In this document: positions 18,347 through 27,191 of the stretch, in pieces
Numbering within the stretch: position 1 is the stretch's first letter
How the letters are laid out: every line of letters begins with the position of its first letter
Assembly: GCF_022870905.1 (NCBI RefSeq)
Contig: NZ_CP091510.1
Span: 1,736,001-1,800,000 of the forward strand
Direction of reading: 5' to 3'
Length of the DNA: 64,000 nt
From: Neisseria arctica
Lineage (GTDB): Bacteria > Pseudomonadota > Gammaproteobacteria > Burkholderiales > Neisseriaceae
Made by a program: the position numbers and the translations under genes
The notes under the pieces: model-generated
Database searches by the model: none
The model's input: the letters and a program-made list of their open reading frames with translations, nothing else
Told to the model about the DNA's origin: nothing

Positions 18347-19141
18347 ATGAAAGCATATCAAGATTTGATGCGCCACGTACTTGATAACGGCGTCGACAAA
18401 TCCGACCGTACCGGTACCGGCACCCGTTCCGTGTTCGGTTATCAAATGCGCTTCGATTTAAGCAAAGGATTTCCCCTGCTCACTACCAAAAAACTGCATT
18501 TGCGTTCGATTATCCACGAACTCTTGTGGTTTCTCAAAGGTGATACGAACATCAAATATTTGAAAGAAAACAATGTTTCTATTTGGGACGAGTGGGCCGA
18601 CGAAAACGGTGAGCTCGGGCCGGTTTACGGTTACCAATGGCGCTCATGGCCCGCACCCGACGGGCGCCATATCGACCAAATCAGTAATCTTGTCGAGCAG
18701 ATTAAAAACAATCCGGATTCCCGCCGTTTGATCGTCTCTGCCTGGAATCCTGCCTTAGTTGACGAGATGGCGCTGCCGCCCTGCCATGCTTTGTTTCAAT
18801 TTTATGTAGCCGAAGGCAAACTTTCCTGCCAACTCTACCAGCGCAGCGCGGATATTTTCCTCGGCGTACCGTTCAACATTGCCAGCTATGCCCTGCTTAC
18901 TATGATGGTAGCGCAAGTATGCGGTCTGCAGCCGGGCGAATTTATTCATACATTCGGCGACGCCCATCTATATAGCAATCATTTCGAACAGGCAAAATTA
19001 CAGCTTGGCCGCGAACCGCGCAAACTGCCGGTTATGAAACTCAATCCGGAGATAACTAATCTGTTTGATTTCACCTTCGATGATTTCGAACTGAGCGGTT
19101 ATGATCCGCATCCGCATATCAAAGCCCAAGTTGCCGTATAG
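18347..19141 (+). CDS. thyA: Thymidylate synthase ThyA
   Basis: A 264-residue folate-dependent enzyme converting dUMP to dTMP, using 5,10-methylenetetrahydrofolate. The nucleophile is Cys146 in [10 protein letters not shown]; the dUMP-binding motif [17 protein letters not shown] and the C-terminal VAV end are intact. The DNA-binding-like loop [12 protein letters not shown] (20-31) is normal. It has its own promoter and a strong DUS terminator and is followed by the frameshifted lipoprotein gene. Confidence 0.98.
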   Translation: MKAYQDLMRHVLDNGVDKSDRTGTGTRSVFGYQMRFDLSKGFPLLTTKKLHLRSIIHELLWFLKGDTNIKYLKENNVSIWDEWADENGELGPVYGYQWRSWPAPDGRHIDQISNLVEQIKNNPDSRRLIVSAWNPALVDEMALPPCHALFQFYVAEGKLSCQLYQRSADIFLGVPFNIASYALLTMMVAQVCGLQPGEFIHTFGDAHLYSNHFEQAKLQLGREPRKLPVMKLNPEITNLFDFTFDDFELSGYDPHPHIKAQVAV

Positions 19142-19156
19142 GCAATACTCAGATAA

Positions 19157-19203
19157 AGGCCGTCTGAAACGTATTTTACAGTTTTCAGACGGCCTGTTTT
19201 TTT
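19157..19203 (+). terminator. DUS-pair terminator of thyA
   Basis: A 13-bp stem of opposed uptake sequences (19157-19169 with 19183-19195) followed by a T-run to 19203. The same T-run leads into a TATAAT (19203-19208) that may be the -10 of the next gene. Confidence 0.9.
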
Positions 19204-19281
19204 ATAATATTGCCCGACAACTCCAATCAGGCGGGACCGATAAAATCCCCGCCGTACTTTCTTACTCTGCAAAGGATTGCA

Positions 19282-20911
19282 ATGAAACCTTCTTTCCGAC
19301 TCTCCGCCGCCGCCCTAGCTGCGGCATTAGCCCTCTCTGCCTGTGCGCCCGGGGAAAAAACTGCCGAAGAAAAACCGGCTGAAGCCAAAGCAAGTATCGT
19401 TACCCGCAATAATGTTACCGAACCGCAATCCACTCGACCCCCACCAAATCACAGGTATTCCCGAAATCAATATCGTACGGGATTTGTTTGAAGGCTTGGT
19501 TGAAACCGATGAAAAAGGCGATGTTATTCCCGCAGCCGCCGAATCATGGGAAAGCAGCGACAATAAAATATGGCGCTTCAAGCTCCGCCCTGATGCCAAA
19601 TGGAGTAACGGCGACCCGCTTACCGCGGAAGATTTTGTTTACAGCTGGCGCAGGCTTGTCGACCAGGCTACCGCATCCCAATACGCTTCTTACCTACAAG
19701 CTGCCAAAATTGAAAACATCGATGATATTTTGTCCGGCAAAAAATCACCCGATATGCTCGGTGTGAAAGCAATTGATCCGCATACGCTCGAAGTTACCCT
19801 TACCGCCCCTGTCCCCTATTTTCCGAAAATGCTCTTTCACGCAGCAACCAAGCCCGTGCACCGTGCTACCGTTGAAAAATTCGGCAACAAATGGACTCAG
19901 CCTGAAAACTTTATCGGCAACGGTCCTTACACGCTCGACAAATGGGTAGTTAACGAGCGTATCGAACTACGGAAAAACCCGCAATACCGCGAAGCGGGCA
20001 AAGTACAGATCGAACGTGTCGCCTTCTTACCTATCGGTTCTCAAACCGACGATGTTGCGCGCTATCTGGCCGGAGAAGTTGATATTACCGATGCCCTGCC
20101 GCCCGAAATGTTTGCCAAACTGAAAACAGAGCATCCCAAAGAGCTGATGTTCAGCCCTTCACTGTGTACTTACTACTTTGAAATCAACAACCAAAAGGCT
20201 CCGTTTAACGATGCCCGCGTGCGTAAAGCCCTTTCGCTAACACTCGATCGTGACACCATTGTCGAAAAAGTATTGGGACGCGGTGAAGAACCGGCCTATA
20301 ACCTCACCCGTGTCGGTACTGCCGATTTCGTACCTTATGTGCCCGCCTGGACAAAAACCGACTATGCCGCCCGTGTTGCCGAAGCACAAAAACTGCTGAC
20401 GGAAGCGGGATACGGCCCCTCGAAACCACTGAAGTTCACATTCCTATACAACACTTCGGAACAACATAAAAAAATCGCCGTTGCCGCCGCTTCAATGTGG
20501 AAGCAAGCTTTGGATTTCGTCGACGTCAAATTGGAAAACCAAGAGTGGAAGACCTACCTCGACAACCGCCGCAGCGGCAGCTACCAACTGGCGCGCGCAT
20601 CTTGGTGCGGCGACTACAACGAGCCTTCTACCTTCCTCAACACTTTGCGCAGCAACAACAGCAGCAACCGTGCTTTCTATAAAAATCCGAACTACGATAA
20701 GCTTTTGGACAAAACACTTGATGCCGGTATTACCGCTGCCGAACGCAGCGAGCTTTACCGCCAGGCCGAAGCCAAAATCGATGAAGACAGCGCGGTTATT
20801 CCCGTATACGGCTATGTGAACTCCCGCTTGGTAAAACCGCATATCGGCGGCTATTCAACGGAAGACGTATTAAACGAACTACCCAGCAAGCGTTTGTTTA
20901 TTAAAAAATAA
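19282..20911 (+). pseudogene. oppA: Oligopeptide ABC transporter substrate-binding lipoprotein (OppA type), frameshifted
   Basis: Encodes a periplasmic peptide-binding lipoprotein of about 542 residues if repaired. The ATG at 19282 starts a lipoprotein signal with lipobox LSAC (Cys at about 18). The frame runs to 19431 (VTEPQS) and then fails. The +1 frame continues LDPHQITGIPEINIVRDLFEGL to 20911. Escherichia coli OppA has the same order (QSLDPHKIEG), so one extra base, most simply A19432, separates the halves. The rest is intact: FVYSWRRLVD, EVTLTAPVPYF, LCTYYFEINNQK. The export signal and binding domain are therefore in different frames. It may be a sequencing error or true loss. No Opp permease genes are nearby. 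Confidence 0.87.
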
Positions 20912-20954
20912 ACTTACAGGCTTTCTGGTCGTAAAAAAACCGCCTCATGCAACA

Positions 20955-20990
20955 AGCTCCGCCAAACACATTCGGCGGGGCTTATATTTT
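20955..20990 (+). terminator. Terminator of the oppA-like gene
   Basis: A 9-bp GC-rich stem (20955-20963 with 20974-20982, one G-T pair) with a 10-nt loop, followed by TATATTTTT. This is a conventional terminator without an uptake sequence. Confidence 0.75.
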
Positions 20991-21069
20991 TCAGTCTAGC
21001 GGGATAATGCCTTTATTGCCGCAACTCATTCATGATTCAAATACACCTCCGCAAAATTTTCAGACGGCC

Positions 21070-22869
21070 TCAATCTGTTTTTAAGCGTACTTCCATCATG
21101 CCCCGTAAAGCATTGCACAACATAACGGCTTCGGCATTTTGCAGCTGCGAGTATGTAATACGGCTTTCGCAAACTTGTCTGCAGCCCAAATAATGCTGTG
21201 TGTTCTCCAACACTTCACGGCGCATAACGCCGTCTAAAATATCCAAATCGGCAGCCGGAGTATGCCAGATACCGTTCAGCTTCACCCATACCGAGCTTCG
21301 TCCGCCCTCAAGCAAAAAACCACTGCGGTTGAAAAACAAACTGTCAAACGCTCCTTGCCGCACGGCGTGTTGCCAACCCGCATCGTAAATGCCGCGGTAT
21401 GTGGTTTTGAAACGGCGTAAGTAATCGTTATCAGGCAATACGGTATCCGACACCAGCACATATTGCGCTTCCTGCCCAAGTGGCGGACATGGTGAATGTT
21501 CAAAAGACAATCCCTTCCGTGTCAGCACAATTTTTACACGGTAGACACCGATATCAGGCAACGCCCCCACATAAGCGGAAATATCAGCAGCGGCCGTATC
21601 CGGCAAAGGAAGATTCAACGCTACGGAACTGCGCCGTAAACGGGCGATATGCGCCGCAAGCAGCCGGCAGGTTCGATTTTCAACACGCAATGTTTCGAAA
21701 ACACCGAATTCCGGCTGCAAATCATTTAAAAAGCGGGCTTTCCAACGACATTCGGTATATTCGTCCGCCCCCACGCTATCGGCCACGATACCCGAACCGA
21801 CACCGTAAATACCTTGATAGAGGCCGTCTGAAACCGGCTTTAATTGCAAACTGCGTATCACTACATTCAAAGTGCCGTGAAAACCCAATCCGCCCGCACA
21901 AGGCGCCAACCAACCGATGCTGCCGGTATAAAGGCCGCGCGGAGCCGCTTCAATTGACCGGATAATCTGCATACTCATACGCTTGGGCGCGCCCGTAATC
22001 GAACCGCAAGGAAAGGCCGCCTGAAAAATATCCGCCGCTCCAATATCCGGCTTAGCTTGCGCCTGAACCGCACTGGTCATCTGCCAAACGCTGCCGAAAC
22101 GCGAAACCTTAAACGGTTCCGGCACACGTACGCCGCCCGTAACCGCGATTTTGCCCAAATCATTGCGTAACAAGTCGACAATCATAACGTTTTCGGCACG
22201 GTTTTTTTCATCGGCCTGTAATGCCTGCGCACGCTGTTTGTCTTGACCGTCACCCAACACCGGCGCCGTTCCTTTCATCGGTTCGGTCATAATCAGGCCG
22301 TCTGAACCGATATTCAGAAAAAGCTCGGGAGAAAAGCATAAAGTCCAATTCGTTTCACCACTTTCAGACGGCAAAGCCGCCAGAGCCGCATAAGGCACAG
22401 GCTGGCGCAAGCGGTGGTAGAGTTTGAAAGGCGAACCATAAGCTTTCAAGTGCAGGCGCGTGGTGTAATTGATTTGGTAGGTATCACCCCGCGCAATCGC
22501 TTCTTGGATTGCTGCCACCGCACGCAAATAATCCGCCTCATCCGTATCGCTCTGCGGCATCGAAATACCTGCGGGAACATCTGCTTGGTATTGTTCTGCC
22601 AACCATGATTCGGGATTTTCAACAGGGTTACACTCAGCAAACCAATGCACCGCCAAATTTCCCGCCGCCGGCGCATCCAGCCCCATCAGCGGCAAGCCGA
22701 ATTCATAGTCCGCCCACAATACCGCGTGCAGCCCTTCCGCCCATCCCGCCTGTAAAACAGGATCCAGCTGCGGCAAATCCTGTGCGGTCAAAAAACGGCT
22801 GTAACAGTATTGGCGGTACAACTTCGCACGATTGGCCACAGCATCGTCGAACAATACAAAATGAAGCAT
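21070..22869 (-). CDS. pabBC: Fused aminodeoxychorismate synthase component I and aminodeoxychorismate lyase
   Basis: A 599-residue bifunctional enzyme for p-aminobenzoate, hence folate. Residues about 1-375 are a chorismate-utilising PabB domain: GDTYQINYT, the catalytic-lysine motif PMKGTAP, DLLRNDLG, FPCGSITGAPK and GIYGVGSGI. Residues about 385-599 form a class IV PLP lyase (PabC type): FGVFETLRV, the region with KTTYR carrying the candidate PLP lysine, and LEGGRSSVWVK. The two steps from amino-chorismate to PABA and pyruvate are thus on one chain; an amidotransferase (PabA) must come from elsewhere. Three uptake sequences lie inside the gene (near 21821, 22296, 22364) and one overlaps its stop. 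Confidence 0.93.
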   Translation of the reverse strand: MLHFVLFDDAVANRAKLYRQYCYSRFLTAQDLPQLDPVLQAGWAEGLHAVLWADYEFGLPLMGLDAPAAGNLAVHWFAECNPVENPESWLAEQYQADVPAGISMPQSDTDEADYLRAVAAIQEAIARGDTYQINYTTRLHLKAYGSPFKLYHRLRQPVPYAALAALPSESGETNWTLCFSPELFLNIGSDGLIMTEPMKGTAPVLGDGQDKQRAQALQADEKNRAENVMIVDLLRNDLGKIAVTGGVRVPEPFKVSRFGSVWQMTSAVQAQAKPDIGAADIFQAAFPCGSITGAPKRMSMQIIRSIEAAPRGLYTGSIGWLAPCAGGLGFHGTLNVVIRSLQLKPVSDGLYQGIYGVGSGIVADSVGADEYTECRWKARFLNDLQPEFGVFETLRVENRTCRLLAAHIARLRRSSVALNLPLPDTAAADISAYVGALPDIGVYRVKIVLTRKGLSFEHSPCPPLGQEAQYVLVSDTVLPDNDYLRRFKTTYRGIYDAGWQHAVRQGAFDSLFFNRSGFLLEGGRSSVWVKLNGIWHTPAADLDILDGVMRREVLENTQHYLGCRQVCESRITYSQLQNAEAVMLCNALRGMMEVRLKTD

Positions 22870-23263
22870 AAATATAACGCAATAGACCTAAAAGAAAGCA
22901 GGATTATATAGTGAATCAGCACTTTAGATACGTATGAAAAACAATAAGACGCATAGGGAAAAATCCGCTTATACGACAAGCCTATGGCCAAAGTATGGCC
23001 GAGGTACGCAAACCGCACCGAAAAATATGCCGCAATCACATGTTTTATGTCAAAAACATGTTGAAATCCGATGTAATTTTTTTGTTTATTTTTGTAAACA
23101 GCGTTAAAATACAACTGAAAGAACAGCTTCTTCCTAATACGGGAGACCTTTGTAAAAACAGTAAACAAACGGCTCTAAACAAAGCAAAAAATACACCGGC
23201 ATATCAAATATGCTGTTTTTACAAAGGTCTCAACAATATTCAATCACATAAAGGAGTTAAAGT
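22870..23263. other. Intergenic region upstream of ppk2
   Basis: 394 bp between divergent pabBC and ppk2. No gene is credible. It contains a TAAAAT -10-like element at about 23104-23109 and the 89-bp inverted-repeat element at 23143-23231. A strong AAGGAG ribosome site lies at 23251-23256, 7 bp before the ppk2 ATG. The left half is AT-rich without recognisable features. Confidence 0.6.
23143..23231. repeat. 89-bp MITE-like inverted-repeat element
   Basis: Two perfect 19-bp arms (23143-23161 and 23213-23231), starting GAGACCTTTG and ending CAAAGGTCTC, enclose 51 bp. A second small hairpin (23200-23204 with 23208-23212) lies against the right arm. No transposase and no clear target duplication were seen. 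The size and long terminal arms resemble a miniature inverted-repeat element. As part of the ppk2 leader it would form a long stem-loop 32 bp before the start codon. Confidence 0.6.
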
Positions 23264-24193
23264 ATGACCGACCATCAACTAAAACCATTTGAAGCAGTAG
23301 ATTTGGGCGATAAAAAAGACAAATTGGCGGTTTTCGAAGAAGCTGTTCTGGAGCATAAAGGCCGTGTCAGCAATGAAGACTCAAATGCCGCCCCTCTGCC
23401 CGAAAGCTACCCCTACCGCACCCGCATGAGCCGCCGCGTGTATGAGAAAGAAAAGAAAAAACTACAAATCGAGCTTTTAAAAGTACAAAGTTGGGTGAAA
23501 GATTCGGGGCAGCGTATCGTCAGCATTTTCGAAGGTCGTGATGCTGCCGGTAAAGGCGGTACCATCAAACGCTTTATGGAGCATCTCAACCCTCGCGGCG
23601 CCCGTGTAGTGGCTTTGGAAAAACCGACAGAAACCGAAAAAGGCCAATGGTATTTCCAACGCTATATCCAAAATCTGCCGACCGCCGGCGAAATGGTGTT
23701 TTTTGACCGTTCATGGTACAACCGCGCAGGCGTAGAACGCGTAATGGGCTTCTGCCAGCCCCACGAATACCTGCTGTTTATGCGTCAAACTCCCGAATTC
23801 GAACGTATGTTGGTAAGCAGCGGTATTCATTTGTTTAAATTCTGGTTCTCCGTAAGCCGCGAAGAACAACTGCGCCGCTTTATCTCACGCCGCGACGATC
23901 CCCTAAAGCACTGGAAACTCTCTCCGGTAGATATCCAATCGCTTGACCGCTGGGACGACTATACCGAAGCTAAAAACGCTATGTTCTTCCACACCCATAC
24001 CGGTGATGCACCGTGGATGGTTATCAAATCGGACGATAAGAAACGCGCCCGTTTGAACTGTATCCGTGCTTTCTTACATGCACTGGACTACCCGGGTAAA
24101 GACGAACAAGCCATCGGTGCAGTCGATCCTTTAATCGTACAAATGCCGAACACCGTATTTAAAGACAGCGACTTCGATGTAATTGCCGATTAA
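23264..24193 (+). CDS. ppk2: Polyphosphate kinase 2 (PPK2)
   Basis: A 309-residue cytosolic kinase that moves phosphate between polyphosphate and nucleotides, most likely making ADP/GDP into ATP/GTP (class I, one domain). Walker A is GRDAAGKGGT (91-100), Walker B region FFDRSWYNRAGVE (146-158) and lid SRRDDPLKHWK (208-218). Nucleotide class cannot be fixed by sight. The ribosome site AAGGAG is excellent. The promoter region carries the 89-bp inverted-repeat element, so expression may be affected by it. A terminator from a degenerate uptake sequence follows. Confidence 0.94.
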   Translation: MTDHQLKPFEAVDLGDKKDKLAVFEEAVLEHKGRVSNEDSNAAPLPESYPYRTRMSRRVYEKEKKKLQIELLKVQSWVKDSGQRIVSIFEGRDAAGKGGTIKRFMEHLNPRGARVVALEKPTETEKGQWYFQRYIQNLPTAGEMVFFDRSWYNRAGVERVMGFCQPHEYLLFMRQTPEFERMLVSSGIHLFKFWFSVSREEQLRRFISRRDDPLKHWKLSPVDIQSLDRWDDYTEAKNAMFFHTHTGDAPWMVIKSDDKKRARLNCIRAFLHALDYPGKDEQAIGAVDPLIVQMPNTVFKDSDFDVIAD

Positions 24194-24224
24194 TTTAGCA
24201 ATATTTTGCCAACATATCCATAAA

Positions 24225-24260
24225 AGCCTTCTGAAATATTCAATTTGAGAAGGTTTTTTT
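24225..24260 (+). terminator. Terminator of ppk2
   Basis: A stem of CCTTCT (24227-24232) and AGAAGG (24248-24253), extended by two flanking pairs, followed by seven T. The first arm is an uptake sequence core with one change (GCCTTCTGAA). Confidence 0.8.
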
Positions 24261-24265
24261 ATCAT

Positions 24266-24294
24266 TTGACTTACCGCAACTTTCTTTATTTAAA
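24266..24294 (+). promoter_or_regulatory. Likely cstA promoter
   Basis: TTGACT (24266-24271) and TTTAAA (24289-24294) with a 17-bp spacer. This would start transcription near 24301 and give a leader of about 280 nt before the cstA ATG. Confidence 0.5.
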
Positions 24295-24344
24295 ACAATC
24301 TAACACTTTTACGGATATGTTAATCTTATCGGGTATGTTCGGTC

Positions 24345-24450
24345 GGATAAAGCAGACAATCAATTTTGCTGCTTTAATCCACCTGTTCGCAATAAAAACG
24401 ACGGTGTATCCGCAAGCATGCTGCCATGTGCCTTCCTTTTTATTGCGGAC
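24345..24450 (+). promoter_or_regulatory. Structured 5' leader of cstA
   Basis: Two stem-loops in the predicted leader. The first pairs GGATAAAGCAG (24345-24355) with CTGCTTTAATCC (24369-24380), with one bulged A. The second pairs 24385-24398 with 24437-24450, 14 bp with one G-T pair, enclosing a 38-nt loop that holds an AGCATGCT palindrome. No U-run follows, so this is not a simple terminator. No known riboswitch class is recognised. Confidence 0.45.
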
Positions 24451-24582
24451 GGCTTCTCCAACCGCTCGGCAAAGCTTCCATAGTGATGCCGTTTCGGCTT
24501 GGACAGAATCGATTACAGCGATTCAAACTGCTGATTCTTTTATAAATATACTCAACCCAACACCTCTCCTGAAGGATTTGCC

Positions 24583-26655
24583 ATGAAACATCTGAAGTCG
24601 TTTCTGATTTGGGGCATCGTGGTATTAGTCGGCCTGGCCGCTTTTACTACGCTTGCCATGAGTCGCGGTGAGCAGGTCAGTGCGGTGTGGATGGTAGTTG
24701 CCGCCATCTCCGTTTACTGTATCGCATACCGCTTTTACAGCCTCTTTATTGCCAAACAGGTTCTCGAACTTGATGCGAACCGCTTGACACCGGCAGAGCG
24801 TCATAACGACGGCTTAGACTATGTTCCGACACATAAAGGCGTTTTATTCGGCCACCACTTCGCCGCCATTGCGGGCGCAGGCCCTTTGGTAGGCCCGGTA
24901 CTGGCCGCACAAATGGGTTACCTGCCAGGTACCTTATGGATTATCTTTGGCGTGGTTTTTGCCGGTGCCGTGCAAGATATGATGGTGTTATTCGTTTCGA
25001 TGCGCCGCGATGGTAAATCACTGGGCGATATCGTCAAACAAGAATTGGGAACCACCGCCGGTATCATTGCGTCAGTCGGCATCATGATGATCATGGTCAT
25101 CATTATGGCCGTATTGGCACTCATCGTAGTGAAAGCACTGGCACACAGCCCATGGGGAACCTTCACCATTGCCGCCACTATGCCGATTGCCCTGTTTATG
25201 GGTATTTATACCCGTTATATCCGCCCCGGCAAAATCGGCGAAATCTCCATTGTCGGTTTTATCCTGCTGATGCTGGCAATCGTATACGGCGAAAATGTGG
25301 CTCAAAGCTCTTATGCGCACTATTTCGACCTCACCGGCGTACAGCTGACTTGGGCCATTATGATTTACGGTTTTATTGCCGCCGTTTTGCCCGTTTGGCT
25401 GTTGCTCACTCCGCGTGATTATCTTTCCACCTTCCTGAAAATCGGTACCATCGTTGCTTTGGCCGTTGGTATTTTGATTGTCAGCCCGGTACTGGAAATG
25501 CCTGCGGTCACTAAATTTGTTGACGGTACCGGCCCGGTATTCTCCGGTGATTTGTTCCCCTTCCTATTCATTACCATCGCCTGCGGCGCCGTATCGGGCT
25601 TCCATTCCCTAATCTCTTCGGGCACTACCCCGAAAATGCTGGAAAACGAAACCCATGTCCGCATGATCGGCTATGGCGGTATGCTGATGGAAAGCTTCGT
25701 AGCAATTATGGCTTTGGCTGCTGCATCCGTATTGGATCCGGGTATTTATTTCGCAATGAACAGCCCTACTGCGCTGATCAGCACCGATGCAGTACAAGCA
25801 GCACAAGTGATTACCAACCAACTCGGCTTCCCTGTTGAGGCTTCCACCCTACTGCACACTGCAAAAGAAGTAGGCGAAAGCACGATTCTTTCACGCGCGG
25901 GCGGCGCTCCTACCTTGGCCGTAGGTATGGCACACATCATGAGCCAGCTGATTCCCGGCGAAGGTATGATGGCCTTCTGGTATCACTTTGCCCTGCTTTT
26001 TGAAGCCTTGTTCATTCTTACCGCCGTGGATGCCGGTACCCGTGTTGCCCGCTTTATGATTCAAGACCTTGGCGGTATTTTCGTCAAATCTTTCGGCAAC
26101 ACCGAATCACTACCTGCCAACTTAGTTGCCACGTTCTTGGCTGTGGCCTTGTGGGGTTATTTCCTATACACAGGTGTAACCGATCCGCTTGGCGGCATCA
26201 ACTCTTTATGGCCCCTCTTCGGTATCGGTAACCAAATGCTTGCCGGTGTGGCATTGATTATGGTGAGTGTGGTTTTGGTGAAAATGAAACGCGAACGCTA
26301 TGTATGGGTTCCTCTCACTCCCGCACTGCTACTGTTGTTCGTTACTTGTTACGCCAGCCTGCAAAAACTGTTCCACAGCAATCCGAAAATCGGCTTCTTG
26401 GCACATGCTGCCAAATTTAAAGAAGCGGCTGCTCGCGGCGAAGTTCTGGCTCCTGCCAAAGACCTCGCGCAAATGCACAAGATTGCCTTTAACGATTATG
26501 TAAACTCTGGCTTAACCGTACTCTTTTTATCGGTAGTGGTAATTGTTGCCTTCTACGGTTTGCGTGTGGCATTGAAAGCCCGTAAAGTAGCATGGCCGAC
26601 TTCGAAAGAAGTACCTGCCGTATATCGTAATGAGGTAAAAGTTAATGAGCCGTAA
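24583..26655 (+). CDS. cstA: Carbon starvation protein CstA / pyruvate transporter family
   Basis: A 690-residue inner-membrane transporter of the CstA family, whose members take up pyruvate or peptides. About 16-18 hydrophobic segments are seen. The family core includes FGHHFAAIAGAGPLVGPVLAAQMGY near 88-112, GAVQDMMVLFVSMRRDGKS near 127-145, SGTTPKML and the late TAVDAGTRVARFM. A long structured leader precedes it. The small ybdD-like gene overlaps its end by 11 bp, the usual CstA partner arrangement. Pyruvate is the better-supported substrate for the family; which one applies here is unknown. Confidence 0.94.
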   Translation: MKHLKSFLIWGIVVLVGLAAFTTLAMSRGEQVSAVWMVVAAISVYCIAYRFYSLFIAKQVLELDANRLTPAERHNDGLDYVPTHKGVLFGHHFAAIAGAGPLVGPVLAAQMGYLPGTLWIIFGVVFAGAVQDMMVLFVSMRRDGKSLGDIVKQELGTTAGIIASVGIMMIMVIIMAVLALIVVKALAHSPWGTFTIAATMPIALFMGIYTRYIRPGKIGEISIVGFILLMLAIVYGENVAQSSYAHYFDLTGVQLTWAIMIYGFIAAVLPVWLLLTPRDYLSTFLKIGTIVALAVGILIVSPVLEMPAVTKFVDGTGPVFSGDLFPFLFITIACGAVSGFHSLISSGTTPKMLENETHVRMIGYGGMLMESFVAIMALAAASVLDPGIYFAMNSPTALISTDAVQAAQVITNQLGFPVEASTLLHTAKEVGESTILSRAGGAPTLAVGMAHIMSQLIPGEGMMAFWYHFALLFEALFILTAVDAGTRVARFMIQDLGGIFVKSFGNTESLPANLVATFLAVALWGYFLYTGVTDPLGGINSLWPLFGIGNQMLAGVALIMVSVVLVKMKRERYVWVPLTPALLLLFVTCYASLQKLFHSNPKIGFLAHAAKFKEAAARGEVLAPAKDLAQMHKIAFNDYVNSGLTVLFLSVVVIVAFYGLRVALKARKVAWPTSKEVPAVYRNEVKVNEP

Positions 26656-26851
26656 TATCCTGACCCGCATCAAACGCTTGTGGAAAACCGCCCGCCTGAC
26701 GGCCAACCTGATGGTAGGCGTGCCCGATTATGAAAACTACGTTGCCCGCCAACGCCAACATAATCCCAACGCACCGGTGATGACGGAACTGCAATTTCAG
26801 GATTATTGCCGCAAACGCCGCTGCGGCGCCAGCGGCGGACGCTGTTGTTAA
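26645..26851 (+). CDS. YbdD/YjiX-family small protein (DUF466)
   Basis: A 68-residue basic protein of the DUF466 family, which almost always follows cstA-type genes. Characteristic residues are LMVGVPDYENYVARQRQHNP at about 23-42 and a Cys/Arg-rich end (YCRKRRCGASGGRCC). Its start overlaps the end of cstA, which indicates translational coupling. The role is thought to support the transporter, but the mechanism is unknown. Confidence 0.88.
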   Translation: MSRNILTRIKRLWKTARLTANLMVGVPDYENYVARQRQHNPNAPVMTELQFQDYCRKRRCGASGGRCC

Positions 26852-26869
26852 ATTTTTACTGTAAAATCC

Positions 26870-26901
26870 AAAGGCCGTCTGAAATGTTTCAGACGGCCTT
26901 T
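26870..26901 (+). terminator. DUS-pair terminator of cstA-ybdD
   Basis: A 15-bp perfect stem (26870-26884 with 26887-26901) of opposed uptake sequences, 2-nt spacer, 18 bp past the stop. Confidence 0.85.
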
Positions 26902-27191
26902 TGCTTTCATTTACAGCCCTAATTAATGTTGAACAATTAAAATTTCTGTTCCATGTACGAAAAATAAAAACGACGAATATCCTAACTTTCCCACAGCCAA
27001 AGCAATAGCCCTGCCATAAAAAAGTAAACATTTGTTATATTTTTACAAAATAATTAAATGCTATTGCAGAAGCAGTTAAGGTGTTACACTATAACAAAAC
27101 AATAATTCTTATCATCAGTTGTTCGCTTCCCGATACGCTTAATGTCTGGAAATGCATTTTTAGTTTAAAAATACACAGTACTGGACTTCAC

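Larger units (their letters stand above)
24194..24582. other. cstA promoter and long leader region
   Basis: 389 bp without a credible gene; the one open frame here (24245-24586) has no protein-like composition and overlaps the cstA start. It holds the ppk2 terminator, a promoter (24266-24294) and two stem-loops (24345-24380 and 24385-24450), then the GAAGGA ribosome site of cstA. These are described separately. Confidence 0.6.

Noticed and set aside
24245..24586. 113-codon open frame upstream of cstA
   Set aside because: Starts inside the ppk2 terminator, overlaps the cstA start and has no recognisable protein features; the region is better explained as a structured leader.
27081..27191. N-terminal extension of MsrAB
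   Set aside because: A clean lipoprotein signal peptide begins at the ATG at 27192; the upstream 37 codons would bury it.
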